In this document: in pieces, positions 6,259-8,834 of the stretch
Layout: every line of letters starts with the position of its first letter
Numbering within the stretch: the stretch's first letter is position 1
DNA from: Ilumatobacter sp.
Lineage (GTDB): Bacteria; Actinomycetota; Acidimicrobiia; Acidimicrobiales; Ilumatobacteraceae
Assembly: GCA_029263275.1 (NCBI GenBank)
Contig: JAJCXU010000566.1
Coordinates: 1 to 8,834 of the forward strand
Direction: 5' to 3'
Length of the DNA stretch: 8,834 bases
The notes under the pieces: generated by a model
The model's input: only the letters and a program-made list of their open reading frames with translations
Database searches by the model: none
What the model was told of the DNA's origin: nothing
Program-made: the position numbers and the translations under genes

Positions 6259-7965
6259 ATGACAGGGACACACACACGACGCATCGTGGCAGCACTGACC
6301 GCGCTCTCGTTGGTCGCAGCCGCGTGCGGCGGCAGTGACGGCGACGGGGCAACGTCGGACTCCACGGCCACCGAGGCGAGCACCGCCGAGTCGACACCGG
6401 AGGCCACCGACGCCGCCGAGATCGTGGTCGAGGCCGAAGAGCAGCCTGTTTCCACGGAGGCCGAGCCCGACGAGGAGGTGTCGGGTGAACCCGCAACCAC
6501 GGAGGCGCCTCCCGCCGACGAAGAGGTTGCTGCGCCCGCCGGGGAGCTGCGGGTCGCGTCGTTCGGCCCGGTCACGTCGTACAACCCGGCAGCGGTCAAC
6601 TCCGCCCAGTTCGGCTACCTCATCCCGGTGTACGACACGCTGACCCGCCAGAACGCCGACCTCCAGGTCGTGCCGGGTCTCGCCACCGCGTGGACGCGTC
6701 CCGAGCCGAACATCTGGGAGTTCACGGTTCGAGACGATGTCGTGTTCCACGACGGCGCCGCCTTCGACGCCCAGGTCGCGGTCGACAACATCGACTACCA
6801 CGCCACCTTCGAAGGGAACCCGAACGCCGGAACGTGGGCCACGTTCGTGGAGGCACGGGTGGTCGACGACGTCACGTTCCAGGTGGAGTTCGCGCAGCCG
6901 GTGCCGCAATTCCCCCTGTCGATGTCGTTGATCCAGGGAATGATGCTCAGCCCGAACGCGCTCGATGGCGCCGATCTCACCCGCAGCCCGCAAGGGTCAG
7001 GGCCCTGGGTGCACTCCGACGCCGACAGTCAGGCCGGCGTGACCGAGGTGTTCACACTCAACGAGAACTACTGGAACCCCGCCGACCAGGGCGTCGAGCG
7101 CATCTCGATCACGAGCTTCCCCGACAACAATGCCCGCCTCAACGCATTGATCACGGGCGAAGTCGACGTGTCCACCACGATCGCAGATGCCCAGATCGAC
7201 GCCGGACTCGACGCCGGCGCGGAACTCGTGGCGGTACCGAACTTCTTCCCCCACATCCTCATCACCGACCGCGGTGGCGAACTCAATCCGGCGTTGGGAG
7301 ACGTACGAGTGCGCCAGGCGATCGCCCTGTCGGTCGATCGTGCTGCGTACAGCGACGCCATCCACGCAGGTCGATCGGACACGAGCGGCGGCATCTACCC
7401 CTCCAACTTCTCGCAGTTCTACTGGCCAGACTTCGACGACAAGAACAGCTACGACCCCGAGCGTGCGCGCGAATTGTTGGCCGAAGCGGGCTACCCCGAC
7501 GGTGTCACGATCACGATGCCGATCATGCCCGCCATCACGCCGCCGGTCGAGCTGATCGTGCAGATGCTCGGTGCGTCGGGGATCACCGTCGAACTCGAGC
7601 AGATCAACAACGGTGAACTCGGACCGCGCGTGCTCTCCAAGGAGTTCGGGATCACGTGGCTCCGCGCCCTGCTCGATCACCCAGCGGGCAACCTGCCGGC
7701 ATTGGCGATCCGGCCGTGGGACACGTTCGAGCTCGGCGACCTGGCCGAAGTTGACGATTTCGTCGCTGAAGCGGCTGTCGCCGACGACGTCGAGGTGGCT
7801 CGCGAGCTGTACGCCGAAGCAGCGGAGCTGATGCTCGACTCGGGAGCGATCATTCCGCTCGGCCACGCGACGCAGAACGCGATGGTCGCTGCCAACGTGG
7901 ACGGCGCGGTGATGGGCCTCGGCATGCAGGACCCGTACCCCCACGGCGTCCGTGTCGAGAGCTGA
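6259..7965 (+). CDS. Extracellular solute-binding lipoprotein, family 5 (peptide/nickel/opine-type ABC importer)
   Basis: A 568-residue secreted lipoprotein. It begins with a basic n-region (THTRR), a hydrophobic core and a lipobox ending at Cys23 (LVAAAC), so it should be lipid-anchored on the outer face of the membrane. An acidic, low-complexity Ala/Thr/Glu/Pro linker follows (about 24-92). The folded domain has family landmarks: a start like GELRVASFGP, VYDTLTRQNADLQVVPGLATAW, WEFTVRDDVVFHDGAAFDA, NENYWNP, DVRVRQAIALSVDR and YDPERARELLAEAGYPDGV. The family binds peptides, but also sugars, nickel chelates or opines, so the ligand is not certain. I chose ATG 6259, preceded by GAGGGGGA, over ATG 6190, because 6190 overlaps the operator and would add 23 residues before the signal peptide. 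The permease follows after a strong hairpin. The two operator-like sites suggest substrate- or TetR-controlled expression. Confidence 0.92.
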   Translation: MTGTHTRRIVAALTALSLVAAACGGSDGDGATSDSTATEASTAESTPEATDAAEIVVEAEEQPVSTEAEPDEEVSGEPATTEAPPADEEVAAPAGELRVASFGPVTSYNPAAVNSAQFGYLIPVYDTLTRQNADLQVVPGLATAWTRPEPNIWEFTVRDDVVFHDGAAFDAQVAVDNIDYHATFEGNPNAGTWATFVEARVVDDVTFQVEFAQPVPQFPLSMSLIQGMMLSPNALDGADLTRSPQGSGPWVHSDADSQAGVTEVFTLNENYWNPADQGVERISITSFPDNNARLNALITGEVDVSTTIADAQIDAGLDAGAELVAVPNFFPHILITDRGGELNPALGDVRVRQAIALSVDRAAYSDAIHAGRSDTSGGIYPSNFSQFYWPDFDDKNSYDPERARELLAEAGYPDGVTITMPIMPAITPPVELIVQMLGASGITVELEQINNGELGPRVLSKEFGITWLRALLDHPAGNLPALAIRPWDTFELGDLAEVDDFVAEAAVADDVEVARELYAEAAELMLDSGAIIPLGHATQNAMVAANVDGAVMGLGMQDPYPHGVRVES

Positions 7966-7979
7966 TCACCGGCCTGACG

Positions 7980-8012
7980 GGCGGCGCTTCGCGACACAGT
8001 CGAAGCGCCGCC
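7980..8012 (+). terminator. Strong intergenic hairpin between binding protein and permease genes (attenuator or mRNA stabiliser)
   Basis: A perfect 12-bp stem, GGCGGCGCTTCG (7980-7991) with CGAAGCGCCGCC (8001-8012), closes a 9-base loop. It lies 14 bases after the binding-protein stop and 28 before the permease start. No T-run follows (only GTGTCT), so it is not a classical rho-independent terminator. In importer operons such hairpins commonly lower downstream expression or protect the upstream mRNA, giving excess binding protein. Confidence 0.65.
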
Positions 8013-8040
8013 GTGTCTGGCCACGATCGATGAGATACCC

Positions 8041-8834
8041 ATGCTGCGACTACTGATCGGGCGGCTTCTGGCGGCGATCCCGCTGATGTTCCTCGTGGCC
8101 ACGCTGGTGTTCTTCTTGGCACAGGCCAACTCGGTCGATCCCGCCGGCTCGATCCTCGGCCTCGACGCCTCCGGGGAGGCCGTCGAAGCCAAGCGCGCAG
8201 AACTCGGCGTCGACCGACCCCTGCTGACGCAATACGGCGACTGGCTCAGCAACGCGGTCCGCGGTGACCTCGGCACGAACTGGTTCAACGGCGAAGAGGT
8301 CACCACCGAGTTGAAGGATCGGATCCCCGTGACCATCGCCCTCGCGTTCGGTGGTCTGCTGATCGCTGTGGTCGTCGGCTGTTCGTTCGGTGTCGTCGCC
8401 GGACTCAAGGCGGGCCGATGGCAGGACCGCATCATCACGGTGGCGTCGTGGCTGGGCTTCGCTATGCCGAAGTTCTGGATCGCGCTGGTGCTGGCGTACT
8501 ACTTCGCCGTGAAGCTCGGCTGGTTCCCGGCCGTGTGGCCTCCCGGTGGACCAGAAGGACCGCTTGAGTGGATCGAGGCATTGGTGCTGCCGAGCGTTGC
8601 GTTGGGCGTCGCCGCGTCGGCGGCCATTGCCCGCCAGACGCGCTCCGCAATGATCGGTGTGTTGCAACGCGACTACATCCGCACCGCGCTGGCCAAGGGT
8701 TTGCCGGTTCGGCGAGTCGTGTCGCGTCACGCGATCCGCAACGCCAGCATCCCGGTCGTCACGCTGATCGGGTTCCAGGTGTCGGCGTTGCTCGGCGGCT
8801 CGTTGTTCGTCGAATTGATCTTCAACATCCCCGG
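8041..8834 (+). CDS. ABC importer permease, DppB/OppB-type (truncated by window end)
   Basis: An open frame from ATG 8041 runs to the window edge: 264 complete codons of an expected 310-330. It starts with the family's N-terminal membrane helix (LLIGRLLAAIPLMFLVATLVF), then an extracytoplasmic stretch with ELGVDRPLLTQYGDWLSNAVRGDLG (split around residues 54-78), then hydrophobic segments at about 97-121, 133-158 and 181-197. The cytoplasmic coupling loop (EAA motif region, about 199-235) reads RQTRSAMIGVLQRDYIRTALAKG, shown here from residue 199 in part; DYIRTALAKGL is the ATPase-contact signature. It forms the channel with a DppC-type partner, expected just downstream along with the ATPases. 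The ribosome site is weak (GATGAG, 8029-8034). No start codon in another frame is better placed. Confidence 0.9.
   Translation, partial: MLRLLIGRLLAAIPLMFLVATLVFFLAQANSVDPAGSILGLDASGEAVEAKRAELGVDRPLLTQYGDWLSNAVRGDLGTNWFNGEEVTTELKDRIPVTIALAFGGLLIAVVVGCSFGVVAGLKAGRWQDRIITVASWLGFAMPKFWIALVLAYYFAVKLGWFPAVWPPGGPEGPLEWIEALVLPSVALGVAASAAIARQTRSAMIGVLQRDYIRTALAKGLPVRRVVSRHAIRNASIPVVTLIGFQVSALLGGSLFVELIFNIP

Overview
The window is high-GC DNA, roughly mid-60s percent by eye. It has GTG starts, AGGAG-type ribosome sites on some genes and probable leaderless promoters (TANNNT a few bases before the start codon) on others. The substrate-binding lipoprotein has an Ala-rich lipobox followed by a long acidic linker. 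Together this suggests an actinobacterium, perhaps a marine Acidimicrobiia or Ilumatobacter-like lineage; that placement is inference.

Layout from left to right: the 3' end of an unidentified gene (1-305); a TetR-family regulator (359-985); a selenoprotein of the GrdB/PrdB reductase family (1092-2294), read through an in-frame UGA at 1593-1595 with a SECIS-like hairpin just after it; a convergent NADPH-dependent medium-chain oxidoreductase on the minus strand (2344-3354); and, divergent from it, a translationally coupled pair made of a DinB-fold-like protein (3419-4015) and a three-histidine-box membrane desaturase/hydroxylase (4012-4923). Next come an unusual regulator with two TetR DNA-binding domains in one chain (4981-6093), and the start of an oligopeptide/dipeptide-type ABC importer: a lipoprotein binding protein (6259-7965) and the first permease (8041 to the window end, truncated). 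A strong 12-bp hairpin separates the two importer genes. Every gap is under 170 bases, and the longer ones contain candidate control sites.

The main result is the selenoprotein. Ordinary gene calling would split it into two unrelated ORFs at the UGA. The residues around the UGA (LTPV-U-PQCT) and the hairpin geometry (11 nt spacer, 17-nt stem-loop) argue for selenocysteine and against a nonsense mutation. No PrdA-like or GrdA-like partner and no Sec machinery gene lies in the window.

The second result is regulatory. A 19-bp motif, RTGCCAGT-N7-GCRY, lies upstream of the selenoprotein gene, in the divergent oxidoreductase/DinB-like intergenic region, and inside the promoter of the ABC binding protein. 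A related palindrome, GAGCCRGTTGGCTC, lies upstream of the tandem TetR gene and at the likely transcription start of the binding protein. This suggests that one or both TetR-family regulators control these units as a local regulon, possibly for uptake and redox or lipid-type conversion of an unknown small molecule. The substrate and the regulator-operator pairing are inference.
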